A stretch of DNA of 64,000 bases, taken from positions 124,001 through 188,000 of the forward strand of contig NZ_VLKI01000003.1 of the NCBI RefSeq assembly GCF_007830235.1, in the 5' to 3' direction. The notes below the pieces were generated by a model, which was not told the origin of the DNA, searched no databases, and saw only the letters and a list, made by a program, of their open reading frames with translations. This stretch comes from Cytobacillus oceanisediminis (GTDB lineage Bacteria > Bacillota > Bacilli > Bacillales > Cytobacillaceae). Both the position numbers and the translations under genes were made by a program. This document shows positions 63,134 through 64,000 of the stretch, piece by piece. The first letter of the stretch is position 1. The number at the start of each line of letters is the position of its first letter.

Positions 63134-63964
63134 ATGAAAAAGAACTTTTTGGCAGCGAAGGTTTTACTCATAATCTCCCTTTGTGTCCTGGCTATTCCCA
63201 TGATCGGAAGTGTGGATAAAGCAAGCGCATTTTCCAATCAGGTTATCCAGCACGGAGCGGTAGGGGATGATGTTATTGAACTCCAATCCCGCCTGCAGTA
63301 TTTGGGATTTTACAATGGAAAGATTGATGGTGTCTTTGGATGGGGAACCTATTGGGCATTAAGGAACTTCCAGTATGAGTTTGGGCTTCCGATTGACGGG
63401 CTGGCAGGCCAGGAAACAAAGAATAAGCTCGTAAAGGCATCACAATATAATAAACAATATGTTAAAGAACAGATTAATAAAGGAAATAAATTTACCCACT
63501 ATGGCGGTGTGAATTTGGAACAGCAGAAAAAGCCTCAAGGGGGAACCGCAGCTCCTCAGCAACAGGAAAAGCCGAAGCAGCCAACTGCAACAAACATGCC
63601 CAATGGCTTTTCTGAAAATGACATTCAGCTAATGGCCAACGCTGTATATGGTGAAGCCAGGGGCGAACCATATACAGGCCAGGTGGCAGTAGCAGCGGTT
63701 ATTTTAAACCGTGTAAACAGTGCAACATTTCCAAATACAGTTTCAGGTGTAATATTTGAACCGCGGGCTTTCACGGCAGTTGCTGACGGACAAATATGGC
63801 TGACGCCAAATGAAAAAGCAAAGGAAGCTGTCCTTGATGCCATTAATGGCTGGGATCCAACCGGAAGCGCACTTTATTATTTCAATCCTGATACCGCGAC
63901 AAGCGGCTGGATCTGGACACGGCCGCAAATCAAGCGAATTGGCAAGCACATATTCTGTAAATAG
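63134..63964 (+). CDS. sleB: Spore cortex-lytic enzyme SleB
   Basis: Lytic transglycosylase that degrades cortex at germination. The 276-residue product has a signal peptide (1-32), a peptidoglycan-binding domain (about 36-97, GDDVIELQSRLQYLGFYNG), a Gln/Pro linker, and a catalytic domain with the Glu in ANAVYGEARGEPY. SD TGGAGG. ypeB, needed for SleB stability, starts 15 nt later. Confidence 0.95.
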   Translation: MKKNFLAAKVLLIISLCVLAIPMIGSVDKASAFSNQVIQHGAVGDDVIELQSRLQYLGFYNGKIDGVFGWGTYWALRNFQYEFGLPIDGLAGQETKNKLVKASQYNKQYVKEQINKGNKFTHYGGVNLEQQKKPQGGTAAPQQQEKPKQPTATNMPNGFSENDIQLMANAVYGEARGEPYTGQVAVAAVILNRVNSATFPNTVSGVIFEPRAFTAVADGQIWLTPNEKAKEAVLDAINGWDPTGSALYYFNPDTATSGWIWTRPQIKRIGKHIFCK

Positions 63965-63978
63965 AGGGGTGAAGAACT

Positions 63979-64000
63979 ATGCTTAGAGGAATTCTAATTG
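63979..64000 (+). CDS. ypeB: Start of ypeB, germination protein
   Basis: Only MLRGILI is inside the window. The SD GAGGGG, the position after sleB and the match to the B. subtilis YpeB start (MIRGILI) identify it. The product is an exported partner of SleB. Runs off the right edge. Confidence 0.8.

Overview
The window is a 64-kb piece of a low-to-medium GC Bacillaceae chromosome, an endospore former related to Bacillus, Cytobacillus, Mesobacillus or Neobacillus. Gene order follows the Bacillus subtilis yqk-fur-spoIIA-spoVA-scp-res-ypb-sleB segment, and spore genes occur throughout (mciZ, spoIIM, dacF, spoIIAA-AB-sigF, spoVA genes, dacB, spmAB, cotJABC, prsW, sleB, ypeB). Comparisons with B. 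subtilis are from memory and were not searched.

Layout. 1-5 kb: truncated yqkD, then a ketone-body/leucine catabolic module (HMG-CoA lyase divergent from thiolase-scoA-scoB) placed between yqkD and yqkE. 5-11 kb: yqkE, a ZIP-like membrane protein, yqkF, mciZ, nudF, yqxK, a GNAT acetyltransferase, spoIIM. 11-17 kb: fur (PerR-type boxes), yqzK, xerD, and nucleoside salvage (deoB, pupG, pdp). 17-24 kb: dacF, spoIIAA-AB-sigF, and a spoVA cluster with only AA, AB, AEA and AF. 24-36 kb: lysA, ypuA, ribT without ribDEAH, ypuF, scpAB, ypuI, sodF, dacB-spmAB, rluB. 36-45 kb: resABC, resDE, sigX-rsiX. 45-48 kb: secreted M23/LysM protein, a 0.6-kb tandem repeat, an FMN riboswitch with ribU, and fer. 48-60 kb: ypbB-recS-ypbD-ypbE-ypbF, cotJABC, a CBS protein, ypbG, a MerR/B12 regulator of LitR/CarH type, ypbH, gudB. 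60-64 kb: ypdA, asparaginase, prsW, sleB, start of ypeB.

How it fits together. Sporulation control reads directly from the DNA: a Spo0A box and SigH-like promoter before spoIIAA, a SigF-like promoter before dacF, a SigG-like promoter before spoVAA, and SigE-like promoters before mciZ, spoIIM, dacB and ypbF. Respiratory and redox genes (resA-E, fer, sodF, ypdA, fur) and carbon/nitrogen catabolism (mvaB/thiolase/sco, gudB, asparaginase) carry plausible PerR, Fur and CcpA sites.

The most unusual feature is a dispersed family of ten short mobile repeats (about 55-290 bp), all in one orientation. Several are flanked by 8-bp target duplications, two by perfect ones of the longer type, and they come with two kinds of terminal inverted repeats around a shared foldable core. 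One is inserted exactly at the spoVAB stop codon, in a spoVA operon that lacks spoVAC-AD-AEB. The B12-type light-regulator candidate with an 11-bp phased operator over its own promoter is the second main point of interest.
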